A stretch of DNA of 64,000 nucleotides from Collinsella sp. (GCA_019414515.1 DXLX01000036.1:1-64000); one strand, 5' to 3'. Numbered from the stretch's first letter, positions 32,508 through 40,989 are shown. Notes: generated by a model from the letters alone, not told the origin. Made by a program: numbers and translations.

Positions 32508-34004
32508 TTAGGCCAAGCCCAGGCGCTCCTTTTGCTCGGCCGGGGACTCATGCTCCTCCAGGCCGCGCAGCAGCAGGTCAATCATGCGCTGTTCGGCGTG
32601 GTCGTCCTTGCCGGCGAGATTATTAACCTGGCCGTAGTCACTCTCAAGGTCGAACAGCATCGTCTGCTCGACCTCGGCGAGCGGCGTGGCTCCCTCGATC
32701 TGGGCCGGCTTCTTACAGGGGATCTTGAACAGCGGGTACTTGGTGCGTTTGAAGTAGCGGCCACACTCAATCTCCTCCGGGCAGTCCGAACCCATCTTTT
32801 TGCGGATGGTGTGCGGCAGTGCGGTGTACTCGAAGCACGGCTGGTTGCCGGCGACCGGCGCGCGGAAGTAGGTGTAGCGGCCGTCGGTGACGTTGACGGT
32901 CATGGCGTGCACGCCGTACAGGGCGTAGCCACGCGTGGGCGCGTCAGCATCCGTCATGAGCGGCACGAGGGAGGTGCCGCACACATCTGCGGGAATCTCG
33001 CAGCCGTGGGCTTCAAGCACCGTGGGCATGATGTCGATTGCCTGAGTGAGCTGGCGGGCATGCTCGCCGGCGCGGGCGTTACCCGGGAAGTGCACAATGA
33101 ACGGCAGATGCGCGAGCTCGTTATACAGGTGCATGTAGTTTTTGCCCATGTAGTCGCGCTCGCCCAGGAAATAGCCGTGGTCGGTGGTGACCATGACCAT
33201 GGTATCGTCCAGCATCCCGCGCTCCTCGAGCTTGTCGATGAGCCTACCAAACCAGCGGTCGGTCATGGTGACGAGGGCCTTGTAGCGGCGCTGCAGGTAG
33301 TCCTCCGCGCCCTTGTTGACGTCGGTGGCGGAGACGCGCTTGTACTCAGGAATCTCGAAGTAGTCGCGGTCGAGCTCGCCAGTGCCGCCGTACATCTCCA
33401 TGTACTTGTCGGGCACATCGAAGGGCTCGTGCGGGTCGAAGGTCTCAACCATAAGGAAGAAGTCGTCGGCCCCAGCATTGCCGTCGATCCAGTCGCAGGC
33501 GGACTGGAAGGTCTTGGGGCTCGGCATGTCCTCTTCGTTGGGCCAGAGCTGACGGTTCTTCTGGTACTGCTCGCGCACGCGCCCGTAGAAGGTCTCGGGC
33601 ATGTTATTCGGCTCATCGATGCGGCTGACCCACGGGTCGCCCTCCTGGCCGCGGTAGTAATCCCAGGTGTTGAACTCCTGGAGGTAGCCCTCGCCACCGG
33701 TGCGTAGGTAGTGGCAGTGGTCGGTGGTGATGTGGCAGAAGTTGCCGTTCGCGCGCAGGCAGGCCGGCAGCGTCACATCGAAGGGCTCGATGGGGCCCCA
33801 GGGGCGCTCGAGGAAGTTGTAGCGACCGGTGAGGATGTCGCGGCGGGCAGGCATGCAGGGAGCCGAGCCGATCCAGTGGTTGTCGAACACGCAGGAACGC
33901 TCGGCAAAGGCATCGAGATTGGGGGTCTGGACGTCGGTTGCGGGGTTGTAGCACGACAGGACGTCGCGACGCAGAGTATCCATGAGCACGAGGACGGTTC
34001 TCAT
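32508..34004 (-). CDS. Sulfatase, cytoplasmic type
   Basis: A 498-residue sulfatase from the ATG at 34004 (MRTVLVLMDTLRRD), chosen because GAAAGG lies 6 bases before it and the family begins with this metal-binding strand (D9). C50 in SAPCMPARRDILTGRYNF is the formylglycine precursor; MVTTDHGYFLGERDYMGK holds other active-site residues. No signal peptide is present. It differs strongly from the sulfatase at 29718-31202, so the two probably remove different sulfates. It is the first gene after the PTS block, with a GC-rich hairpin between. Confidence 0.87.
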   Translation of the reverse strand: MRTVLVLMDTLRRDVLSCYNPATDVQTPNLDAFAERSCVFDNHWIGSAPCMPARRDILTGRYNFLERPWGPIEPFDVTLPACLRANGNFCHITTDHCHYLRTGGEGYLQEFNTWDYYRGQEGDPWVSRIDEPNNMPETFYGRVREQYQKNRQLWPNEEDMPSPKTFQSACDWIDGNAGADDFFLMVETFDPHEPFDVPDKYMEMYGGTGELDRDYFEIPEYKRVSATDVNKGAEDYLQRRYKALVTMTDRWFGRLIDKLEERGMLDDTMVMVTTDHGYFLGERDYMGKNYMHLYNELAHLPFIVHFPGNARAGEHARQLTQAIDIMPTVLEAHGCEIPADVCGTSLVPLMTDADAPTRGYALYGVHAMTVNVTDGRYTYFRAPVAGNQPCFEYTALPHTIRKKMGSDCPEEIECGRYFKRTKYPLFKIPCKKPAQIEGATPLAEVEQTMLFDLESDYGQVNNLAGKDDHAEQRMIDLLLRGLEEHESPAEQKERLGLA

Positions 34005-34113
34005 TGGCATCCTTTCGATAGTTGGATTTGCCAGATGGCGATACGCCAAAGGCACATGGGCATAATGGAGCGCACCCCGATCGCGCACGATGGAGAGCAC
34101 ATGAGACAACGAG

Positions 34114-34141
34114 GCCCGCGCCCGGCATGCGGGGCGCGGGC
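34114..34141. other. Hairpin between PTS IID and sulfatase genes
   Basis: GCCCGCGCCC and GGGCGCGGGC form a perfect 10-bp stem around eight bases. No T-tract follows on the minus strand, so it is more likely an mRNA processing or stability element giving different levels of PTS and sulfatase than a full stop. Confidence 0.55.
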
Positions 34142-34173
34142 ATCAAACGATTTGCCTTTTGATAAGCTCGCGA

Positions 34174-35004
34174 TTAGGCGAAGATCTTGAACGCCGGGAA
34201 GTAGAAACCGATAGCGGCGAACACAAGGGAGAACACAATCAGACCGATGATGATCTGGGCGGAGTTCTTGCCCTGGCCCTTCTTGAGCAGGCGATAGCAG
34301 ATGAAAGTCAGAACGACAGGCAGCAGGAAGGGCAACACCTTATCGAGCTGGTCCTGGAGCACCAGCGGGTCACCCTCACCGAAGGCGAACTGCACGGCAA
34401 GCTTGAGCTTAACGGTCGTGGCGATCAGGCCGCCGGTGACCATGACGCCCAGCACGTTGGCGAGGTTGCCCAGACGGTCGAAGACCTGGACGCCCGCCTT
34501 CTCGACGAGCTCCATGCCCATCTCGTAACCCTTGTGCAGGCCGAAGTACTTCAGCGGCCAGTACAGCAGGTTGATGAGCAAGAACATCACGAGCGGACCC
34601 ACAATGGAGCCGTTGTCGACGCACATAGATGCGCCGATGGAGCCGGCGATCGGGAACCAGGTGAGGTTCAGCAGGGAGTCACCAAGGCCGGCGAAGGGAC
34701 CCATGAGGGAGGTCTTGATGCCGACGACGGTGTCCTTCTGATCCTCATCCGTGGTCTCCTCCAGGGCGGCGGTGATGCCAAGGATGAAGGGGATCGCGAG
34801 CGGGTGGGTGTTGAAGTACTCGAGGTGGCGCTTCATGGCGTTAACGCGCTCCTCCTTGGGGGCGTCCTTGTAGAGCTCCTCGAGGACAGGGGCAAAGCAG
34901 TAGGTCAGGGACAGCGACTGCATGCGCTCGTAGTTGTGCGCGAATTGGCAACCCTGGGTGCGCAGCAGGACCTTGTTCAGGGTGGAGTTGGAGATCTTAC
35001 CCAT
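34174..35004 (-). CDS. PTS system mannose/N-acetylgalactosamine-family IID component
   Basis: 276 residues of the mannose-family EIID: LRTQGCQFAHNYERMQSLSL near the start, then AMKRHLEYFNTHPLAIPFILGITAALEE and GIKTSLMGPFAGLGDSL, all conserved. Its ATG overlaps the IIC stop as TAATG. With IIC it makes the membrane channel that brings in and helps phosphorylate the sugar. Membrane segments cluster in the C-terminal half. Confidence 0.93.
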   Translation of the reverse strand: MGKISNSTLNKVLLRTQGCQFAHNYERMQSLSLTYCFAPVLEELYKDAPKEERVNAMKRHLEYFNTHPLAIPFILGITAALEETTDEDQKDTVVGIKTSLMGPFAGLGDSLLNLTWFPIAGSIGASMCVDNGSIVGPLVMFLLINLLYWPLKYFGLHKGYEMGMELVEKAGVQVFDRLGNLANVLGVMVTGGLIATTVKLKLAVQFAFGEGDPLVLQDQLDKVLPFLLPVVLTFICYRLLKKGQGKNSAQIIIGLIVFSLVFAAIGFYFPAFKIFA

Positions 35005-35813
35005 TAGAGATCGTACTCCTCGTCATCATCGGAGCCGGCGGCAGAGGCGGCGGCAGGGGCGGGTTGATTCTTCTGGCCCTCGGTAATGACGTCCCACACG
35101 CCGGCGGCGGCGCAAGCGGCGAGCGCGATGCCCACGGTCGGGACGTTGAGGAAGGCGGCCATGATAAAGCCGAGCAGCAGGAAGATCCACATGTTCTTCT
35201 TCATCATCATGGTGAGGAGCATGGCCAGACCGACGGCGGGCATCATGCCACCGGCGGTGGAGAAGCCGGTGAGGACCCACGGAACCTGGTTCTGCAGGAA
35301 GGCCATGATGTCCTCGATCACGAAGGAGCCGATGCCCGTGGCGATGAAGACGGGAACGGCGCGGGTCAGGAAGAAGCACAGGGCGCCGGTCCAGAAGAAC
35401 TTGTTGACGGCGTTGAACTTACCGGACTCGATGGCCTTGTCGGCACCGTGGACAAGCGAGACGTTAGTGGTCATGACCAAGATGTTCAGCTGCTGAACCA
35501 AGGTGGCGGTGGGGATGCCGATGGCGACTGCCAGGGCGATGGCGCTGGCGGTGTCGGTGGAACCCATGATGCCCAGGGCGGCACCGACGATGGTGCCGGA
35601 GATGACATCCGGCGGAACATAAGCGCCGATGTTGTTGACGCCGAGCCACATGAGCTCCATGGTCGCGCCGATCATGATGGCGGTCGTCATGTCACCGAGG
35701 ATGATGCCGACGCCGACGGATGCCAGCAGGGGCTTGCGGAAGCCCAGGTGGGGACCGAACTGGTCCCAAGTGCACAGACCCGCCCAGATGGCGAGCAGAA
35801 GTGCCTGAAGCAT
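35004..35813 (-). CDS. PTS system mannose/N-acetylgalactosamine-family IIC component
   Basis: 269 residues from the ATG at 35813 (MLQALLLAIWAGL), which follows AAGGAGAGG; an upstream in-frame ATG has no such site. It is a multi-pass membrane protein with the EIIC-sorbose/mannose pattern TTAIMIGATMELMWLGVNNIGAYVPPD and IALAVAIGIPTATLVQQLN. The tail is Ala- and Asp-rich (AAASAAGSDDDEEYDL). It overlaps iid by one base. Confidence 0.93.
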   Translation of the reverse strand: MLQALLLAIWAGLCTWDQFGPHLGFRKPLLASVGVGIILGDMTTAIMIGATMELMWLGVNNIGAYVPPDVISGTIVGAALGIMGSTDTASAIALAVAIGIPTATLVQQLNILVMTTNVSLVHGADKAIESGKFNAVNKFFWTGALCFFLTRAVPVFIATGIGSFVIEDIMAFLQNQVPWVLTGFSTAGGMMPAVGLAMLLTMMMKKNMWIFLLLGFIMAAFLNVPTVGIALAACAAAGVWDVITEGQKNQPAPAAASAAGSDDDEEYDL

Positions 35814-35893
35814 AAGCCTCTCCTTCCCTATTCGCCCATCGTTCCCTCCGATGGGCACGCCCCGGGTTCACATGCCCGGAGATGGTTACTTAC

Positions 35894-36370
35894 TTAGTAG
35901 TTCTTGAGGAGCTCGGACACGGGCTCCTTGGAATCGCGCGTGGTGGTCTGCATCCAGCAGTCGACGCCGAGGCCAATGAGCTCCTCGAAGGCGGCCTTTT
36001 CCTCGGCGGTGACGGACATGTTCTTGTGCAGGCGATGACGCTGCTCGTTGAAGCGCATGCCGGAGACGTTCAGGTAGTCGAACGGCAAGCCGTTCTCGTG
36101 CAGCTTGAGGGCGTCGATGGGGTTGGTGAAGAGCACCATCGTGGCCTTCTTGAGCTCGGTCTTCTTGAGGACCTCAATGAACTTCTCGACACCGAAGACG
36201 GAGACCTTGATGTCGGGGGCGGCGAGGCCGGCGACGGACTTCTGGACGGGGTCGTTGGCGACCTTATCCGAGACAATGATTGCCGATTCGATGCCGAAGT
36301 CGGGAATCCAAGTGGTGGCGACCTGACCGTGGATCAGGCGGTCATCGATGTCGACGAGTTTGAGTGCCAT
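35894..36370 (-). CDS. PTS system mannose/N-acetylgalactosamine-family IIB component
   Basis: 158 residues with the phosphorylated histidine in DDRLIHGQVATTW (His14), as in mannose-family EIIB, and MVLFTNPIDALKLHENGLPFDYLNVSGM. It is cytoplasmic and passes phosphate from IIA to the sugar. It lies 80 bases upstream of iic and 117 bases after iia. Confidence 0.93.
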   Translation of the reverse strand: MALKLVDIDDRLIHGQVATTWIPDFGIESAIIVSDKVANDPVQKSVAGLAAPDIKVSVFGVEKFIEVLKKTELKKATMVLFTNPIDALKLHENGLPFDYLNVSGMRFNEQRHRLHKNMSVTAEEKAAFEELIGLGVDCWMQTTTRDSKEPVSELLKNY

Positions 36371-36487
36371 GATGTTCTTCTTTTCGTTTGCACGTTCCTT
36401 CAGTACCGTTTACGAATGCTCTGCTCGATCGAGGCGCCCACTCGGGGGATACGGGTGAGCGCCACTCGAATCGACGGGCTAACGAGC

Positions 36488-36928
36488 CTAGAGGTCCAAA
36501 TCGTCCTCGTCTGCCTCCACGGCCGGAGCGGGAGCCTTGATCTCCTGCTGGGCCCCGGCGTGAGCGGCAGTGAGCTGGGCACGGACCGCGTCGGCGGAAT
36601 CGAGGCCATCGCGGGTGAGCAGGAGCTCGACCGCAACGGGCATGGACAGGCCAGTGTAGGCAACCATGTTCATGCCGTTGAGCAGGCAGCGGGTAGTCAC
36701 GTTGAATGGGGTGCCGCCGTAGATGTCGCATAGGGTGACGACGAGTTCGCACTCGGCGCTGAGGGTCTCGTAAGCCTCGCGCATCTCGGACTCGAAAGAC
36801 TCCAGGCTCTTCTCGGCGGTGAGACCAAGAGCGATGACATCAGGCTGCTTGCCCGCAATCATCTCGACGGCGCCGAGGGCGGCCTGAGCGAACTCTCCGT
36901 GACTTGCAAGGATGACACCGATACGCAT
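36488..36928 (-). CDS. PTS system mannose/N-acetylgalactosamine-family IIA component
   Basis: The ATG at 36928 (MRIGVILASHGEFAQAAL) follows AAAGGAC and gives 145 residues; an ATG five codons upstream is less likely. His10 in ASHGEFA is the phosphorylation site. VTLCDIYGGTPFNVTTRCLL is the conserved second motif. The C-terminal tail is acidic. It is first in the PTS-sulfatase operon, with a 9-bp tandem repeat before its ribosome binding site. Confidence 0.92.
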   Translation of the reverse strand: MRIGVILASHGEFAQAALGAVEMIAGKQPDVIALGLTAEKSLESFESEMREAYETLSAECELVVTLCDIYGGTPFNVTTRCLLNGMNMVAYTGLSMPVAVELLLTRDGLDSADAVRAQLTAAHAGAQQEIKAPAPAVEADEDDLDL

Positions 36929-36954
36929 CTTCTGTCCTTTCATACTTATTAATT

Positions 36955-36999
36955 CTCTTCGTTCTGTTCGTTCTGTTCGTTCTGTTCGTTCTGTTCGTT
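36955..36999. repeat. 9-bp tandem repeat in the PTS promoter/leader region
   Basis: Four exact copies of CTGTTCGTT at 36964-36999, preceded by one copy with a single mismatch (CTCTTCGTT, 36955-36963). It starts 27 bases upstream of the iia ATG, so it lies in the leader or promoter of the PTS operon. Copy number of such a repeat can change by slippage. Confidence 0.9.
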
Positions 37000-37151
37000 T
37001 ATATTTGTTTATTGGTCAAGAGATGATTTTTGGAATGAGCTCTATTTACCTCCTATTTGATGGTTTTTTCCGTGAGCGTTATGTTTTGACCGGTGAAAGG
37101 TAATGTGCCTTCGTGAACGGTTTGCGTTTATTTATGTTGTTCGTTTACATT
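36992..37151. promoter_or_regulatory. Pair of TGTTCGTTTAYATT sites in the divergent promoter region
   Basis: TGTTCGTTTATATT at 36992-37005 recurs as TGTTCGTTTACATT at 37138-37151, one base different and in the same orientation. One copy is next to the leftward PTS operon and the other 39 bases before the rightward DeoR gene. Two such sites suit a DeoR-family repressor that controls both directions and may loop the DNA. Confidence 0.5.
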
Positions 37152-37189
37152 GAAATAAGAACAAACGCTCGATGAGGGAGTCGGCACTC

Positions 37190-37954
37190 ATGAAATCCGA
37201 ACGCCAGCAGGCCATTCTCGACTTGCTCGATCAACATCATTCGGTATCGGTAAACGAGATATCTAATACCCTATCTGTTTCGGATATGACCATCAGGCGT
37301 GACCTGGCCGAGCTTGCCGACAAGGGCCTTCTTGTGCGCGTACACGGAGGGGCTCAGCTTCCACACTCCGCCCACGGAACAGCCCTTTCACGTTTGACCC
37401 CGCATGAGGAGAAACGTCGTTTTCAAGTTGATCAGAAACGTGCCGCTGCTATAGCCGCCGCCCAAACCGTCTCAGCCGGCGATACGATCTTTCTCGGTGG
37501 AGGCTCCACTCTCGAGCTCATGTGTTCGTATTTGCCCCAGGAGGACATACGCGTCGTCACCAACAGTCTTCCCGTGCTGAACCTGCTAGCCGACAATCCA
37601 CATATAGATCTATTCTTTGTTGGTGGCATGATGCGTCACGACACGCGAGTTTTCACCATGCCATACAACGGCCGCGGCCCCTACGGTCTATCCGCTCCCA
37701 AGGCCTACGTCTCGGCAACCGGTATTTTTGGAAACGAGGTCTTTGGCTCTCGTCCCGATGCAGCCATGGTCCTCTCAGACGCTCTTTCTCGAGCTCAGGA
37801 GCGTTATCTTGTTGTAGATGCTGAAAAAGTCGGAAGGCGCGACTTCTGCCTTTTCACCACACTGGAGGATATGACCGCGGCATTCATTAACGAGGACGCA
37901 GACCCCCGGACCATCGAGGCCCTCCGCGCCTATACCTCCGTCATTACCGCATAA
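37190..37954 (+). CDS. DeoR-family regulator, first of two
   Basis: 254 residues from the ATG at 37190 (MKSERQQAILDLLDQ), after GGGAG. The winged helix reads VSVNEISNTLSVSDMTIRRDLAEL and the sugar-phosphate domain has IFLGGGSTLELMCSYL. It is transcribed away from the PTS operon and is its likely regulator, with AgaR-like repressors of amino sugar uptake as an analogue. Effector probably a phosphorylated sugar. A second DeoR gene follows 15 bases later. Confidence 0.87.
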   Translation: MKSERQQAILDLLDQHHSVSVNEISNTLSVSDMTIRRDLAELADKGLLVRVHGGAQLPHSAHGTALSRLTPHEEKRRFQVDQKRAAAIAAAQTVSAGDTIFLGGGSTLELMCSYLPQEDIRVVTNSLPVLNLLADNPHIDLFFVGGMMRHDTRVFTMPYNGRGPYGLSAPKAYVSATGIFGNEVFGSRPDAAMVLSDALSRAQERYLVVDAEKVGRRDFCLFTTLEDMTAAFINEDADPRTIEALRAYTSVITA

Positions 37955-37969
37955 TCCAATTGGCAAGCC

Positions 37970-38731
37970 ATGCTTAAACCCGAACGTCACGAACAATTAC
38001 TTGAGCTGTGCGCTCAGCGCGGAATGGTCACTGTTGCCCAAGCCGCAACAATCTTTGGTATATCTGAAATGACCGCTCGAAGAGACTTCGATGAGCTCTC
38101 GCGACGCGCTGGCGTCATCCGCGAGTACGGTGGCATCCGACTTTCAAGCGGCTCCCCCATTGCCGAAGAGGTCCCGTTTTTTGAAAAGCTCTCAATCCGC
38201 TCCCCTGAAAAAGAGCATATCGCACGCACCGCTGTCAACCTCATCAGAGAGCGCGACACCATCTTCCTCGGACCCGGTTCGACTTGCGCTCTCATCGCCC
38301 GTGCGCTGCCGCGCATGCGGCTGCGCGTCATCACAAACAGCATCATCGTGCTGAACATGCTCCAGACGCGTAACGATGTGGAGATCTGGGCCCTGGGAGG
38401 ACAGTATCGCAAACGATCGGGTTCTTTCGTCGGGCCCATCGCCGAAGATGCTCTCGCCCCGCTCGGTATCGACACTTGCTTTATCGGCACCAACGGCGTA
38501 CTCGCCCAATCCATCTCCTGTTTTAACCTTGAGGAAGGACGCTTACAGGCGCTCGCTTGCGATCGCGCCGCCAAGCGTTACCTTGTCTGCGATTCAAGCA
38601 AGATCGGACAGATGGACTTCTTCGGCTTCTTCAATCTCGATCAAATGGACGCACTCATCACCGATGCAAATGTCAACGACAAACAGCGTTCCATGGTTCT
38701 CGAATCAACTCGCATCATCGTCGCAGAATAG
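37970..38731 (+). CDS. DeoR-family regulator, second of two
   Basis: 253 residues with VTVAQAATIFGISEMTARRDFDEL and the sensor domain motif IFLGPGSTCALIARALPRM. It is clearly distinct from its neighbour (the C-terminal domains share only the family pattern), so this is not a fresh duplication. It shares the transcript and probably responds to another intermediate of the same pathway. A terminator follows. Confidence 0.86.
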   Translation: MLKPERHEQLLELCAQRGMVTVAQAATIFGISEMTARRDFDELSRRAGVIREYGGIRLSSGSPIAEEVPFFEKLSIRSPEKEHIARTAVNLIRERDTIFLGPGSTCALIARALPRMRLRVITNSIIVLNMLQTRNDVEIWALGGQYRKRSGSFVGPIAEDALAPLGIDTCFIGTNGVLAQSISCFNLEEGRLQALACDRAAKRYLVCDSSKIGQMDFFGFFNLDQMDALITDANVNDKQRSMVLESTRIIVAE

Positions 38732-38762
38732 GCCTGTTTTGATTTAGCTGGACACCACAGCA

Positions 38763-38796
38763 AAGACCCCGATTCGATAAAGCCGAATCGGGGTCT
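38763..38796. terminator. Terminator after the DeoR genes
   Basis: AGACCCCGATTCG pairs with CGAATCGGGGTCT; A-rich on the left, TCATTATT on the right. It serves the rightward regulators and possibly the remnant frame that converges from the other side. Confidence 0.75.
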
Positions 38797-38830
38797 CATT
38801 ATTCGCATCAAATCGCAAATAGGTCAGCAG

Positions 38831-39058
38831 CTACTTCTCAGTGTAGACGCTCTCGCCACCGAGATAGGTCTCGACGAGGGATAGGTCGGGGTTGAGGACG
38901 ACAACCTCACCCACGTAATCGGAGGTGCCGGCACCGGTGAGCACCACATTGAGGCGACCGTCGCCCATGGCGCGGGCGTCGGCCAGGAACGCCTCGACGG
39001 CCTCAAGGTTATCCTTGTAGATGTTCAGCGTGTCAAGCCAAAGCTCGGGAGACGACAC
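38831..39058 (-). pseudogene. agaS-nagA deletion remnant
   Basis: A 75-residue frame. The first part (PELWLDTLNIYKDNLEAVEA to LNVVLTGAGTSDYVGE) matches the beginning of AgaS-type SIS-domain sugar-phosphate isomerases/deaminases, whose LTGAGTSxFVGD motif it keeps. The last 25 residues (VVVLNPDLSLVETYLGGESV) match the C-terminal end of NagA-type amino sugar deacetylases. The join looks like an in-frame deletion of everything between the two genes. It has a GTG start without a ribosome binding site, so it is probably not expressed. It suggests that an amino-sugar pathway once stood here. Confidence 0.6.
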
Positions 39059-39136
39059 GTTGATGTCTGCTTAACTCTACTCGCTCAGGCTAATGACTTT
39101 GTTGGGGGTCCACTATTTGCTGGAGGGTGAACTTGC
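39047..39136. repeat. 90-bp direct repeat, right copy
   Basis: Matches 27511-27600 at 83 of 90 bases. It covers the end of the histidine phosphatase gene and about 43 bases of flank, and marks the right edge of the sulfatase-PTS island. Confidence 0.85.
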
Positions 39137-39716
39137 ATTGCATTGGCTCGCCCTCTACTTGTGGCTCCGCCTCATCAAAATCGAAAATCATAATGGCGCA
39201 GTTGGGGAGTTTTGTTGGGAGCTCGAAGCCGTCTGGAGCTGCAGCCTTGATGAATTGGCGGCTGGCGCTGCCGTGGCTTACTGCTAGAAGGGTTTCGATG
39301 CCCTCAGAGCCCATGAGATTGGTGAGGGTGCCTACCATGCGCTCTTGCAGCGCGCGGCTTCCTTCTCCTCCGAAGGGGACCAAGTCCTCGCCTGGATCCC
39401 AGACGTCGGTGGGTAGGGCGTCGTGGGGGCCTTCTTCGAAGGTGCCGTAGCTGCGCTCGATGATGCCTTCGCAGGGCTCGACTGCTGCATCCCGGCCGAG
39501 GAGTTCGGTTGCGACGAGACTTGCCGTGTCCATGGCTCGGCCCAAGGGCGAAGAGACCACTTTGTCGGGAACGACGTTGTGGGCTTTGAGCCACGCGGCT
39601 GCCATCCCGGCTTGCTGACGACCCAGGTCGGTCAGCGGTGAATCGCAGCGGCCCTGGACGAGCTTTTTAACGTTGAATTCTGTCTGACCGTGGCGGAGTA
39701 GATATAGACGCTTCAT
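39090..39716 (-). CDS. Histidine phosphatase family protein
   Basis: 208 residues with the branch motif LYLLRHGQTEFNVKKLVQGRCDSPLT (phosphohistidine in RHG, residues 8-10), VVSSPLGRAMDTASL and the second histidine in LLAVSHGSASRQF. It probably removes phosphate from a small sugar phosphate, as phosphoglycerate-mutase-like phosphatases do. AAGGGGAG precedes the ATG. Its 3' end is repeated 11.5 kb away. Confidence 0.9.
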   Translation of the reverse strand: MKRLYLLRHGQTEFNVKKLVQGRCDSPLTDLGRQQAGMAAAWLKAHNVVPDKVVSSPLGRAMDTASLVATELLGRDAAVEPCEGIIERSYGTFEEGPHDALPTDVWDPGEDLVPFGGEGSRALQERMVGTLTNLMGSEGIETLLAVSHGSASRQFIKAAAPDGFELPTKLPNCAIMIFDFDEAEPQVEGEPMQCKFTLQQIVDPQQSH

Positions 39717-39755
39717 GCTCTCCCCTTCTGTATAACTTGCTTTGCTGGCACAGCC

Positions 39756-40916
39756 CTACTCGTGGGTATGGCCTACGTAGTCTTCGTCGATCGTGATCTT
39801 GGCGACCGACTTGGGATATTCCGATTCGACCCGTTTCGCCAGCGCGCGCTTCAGGTCCTCGGCGCTCATCGCCAAATCCGAGGGACGTACGCAGTCAAAG
39901 ATCACGTTGGTGTGCGTGGGGCCCGGCACGCAACGCAGGTCGTGAATCGAAAGGCGGCTATCAATCTCTTGAGCCATAGCGTTGATGCGCAGACGCATGC
40001 TCGCCACCTTTGGATCGTCGGTCACGATGGGATCGTAATGGAGCGTGACGATCATGCCGTCTTCGACCCTAAACGACTGCTCGATGTTATCGAGCGTGTC
40101 GTGACTTTCCAGCGGGCTGGCCTCAGCCGCCATCTCGGCGTGGGCACTTGCGAACTTTCTGCCTGGGCCGTAGTCGTGAACCATCAAATCGTGAACGCCC
40201 AAAACGCCGGGGTAGCTCATGATCTTGTCTCGAATGTGCTTGACCAGCTTAGGATCGGGCGCCTGGCCCAAAAGCGGGCTCACCGTATCTTGGATAAGCT
40301 CAAAGCCGCTCCAGCCAATATAGGCGCCAACGGCAAGGCCGACCCATGCGTCAAGATTGATGTGCGTCACCTGCGAAACAATTGCGCACGCTAACACGGC
40401 GCCCGTGGCAAGGACATCGTTCTTGGAATCCTGCGCGGTCGCATGCAGCGTCTCGGACTCAATGCGATCGCCGAGCTTTTGGTTGAGGGCCGCCATCCAG
40501 AGCTTTACGACCATCGAAAGCGCAAGGACCGCCACCAGGGCAAGCGAGAACTCGACAGGTTCGGGGTGGATGATGCGCTCAACCGAGGACTTCACCAGCT
40601 CAACGCCAATCAGCAGCACGAGCGCCGCCACGACCAGACCCGAGAGATACTCGTAGCGGCCATGTCCGTAAGGATGCTCGGGGTCGGCCGGCTTGCCCGC
40701 CAGCTTAAAGCCAAGCACGCTCACGATGTTCGAGCTGGCATCGGACAGGTTGTTCATGGCGTCCGCCACAATCGAAACCGATCCCGACAGCACGCCAATT
40801 GCACCCTTCGCAGCGCATAGTGCCACATTGGCGAGAATACACACCATGCCCGTCAACGTTCCCACGCGTGCACGGTCGCCCTGCGCACGACGAACAATCC
40901 ACTCGACCATCTGCAT
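39756..40916 (-). CDS. Cation diffusion facilitator transporter
   Basis: 386 residues with about six membrane segments, the metal site SIVADAMNNLSDASSN and HPYGHGRYEYLSG (with the paired Asp/His of CDF proteins), and a cytoplasmic C-terminal domain. It exports divalent cations such as Zn, Mn or Fe by proton antiport. The C-terminal 100 residues are longer than in the shortest CDFs and end in the histidine-containing EDYVGHTHE. Metal specificity cannot be told from sequence. Confidence 0.9.
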   Translation of the reverse strand: MQMVEWIVRRAQGDRARVGTLTGMVCILANVALCAAKGAIGVLSGSVSIVADAMNNLSDASSNIVSVLGFKLAGKPADPEHPYGHGRYEYLSGLVVAALVLLIGVELVKSSVERIIHPEPVEFSLALVAVLALSMVVKLWMAALNQKLGDRIESETLHATAQDSKNDVLATGAVLACAIVSQVTHINLDAWVGLAVGAYIGWSGFELIQDTVSPLLGQAPDPKLVKHIRDKIMSYPGVLGVHDLMVHDYGPGRKFASAHAEMAAEASPLESHDTLDNIEQSFRVEDGMIVTLHYDPIVTDDPKVASMRLRINAMAQEIDSRLSIHDLRCVPGPTHTNVIFDCVRPSDLAMSAEDLKRALAKRVESEYPKSVAKITIDEDYVGHTHE

Positions 40917-40989
40917 CCGCCCCCACGGTACTACCTATATATCTATTGCTCAAACGGATTGTAGTGTAGCTACTTTGTCCCCCAGATAC

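Noticed and set aside
38831..39058. A functional small SIS-domain protein
   Set aside because: It lacks most of the SIS fold and a ribosome binding site, and its C-terminus matches another family.
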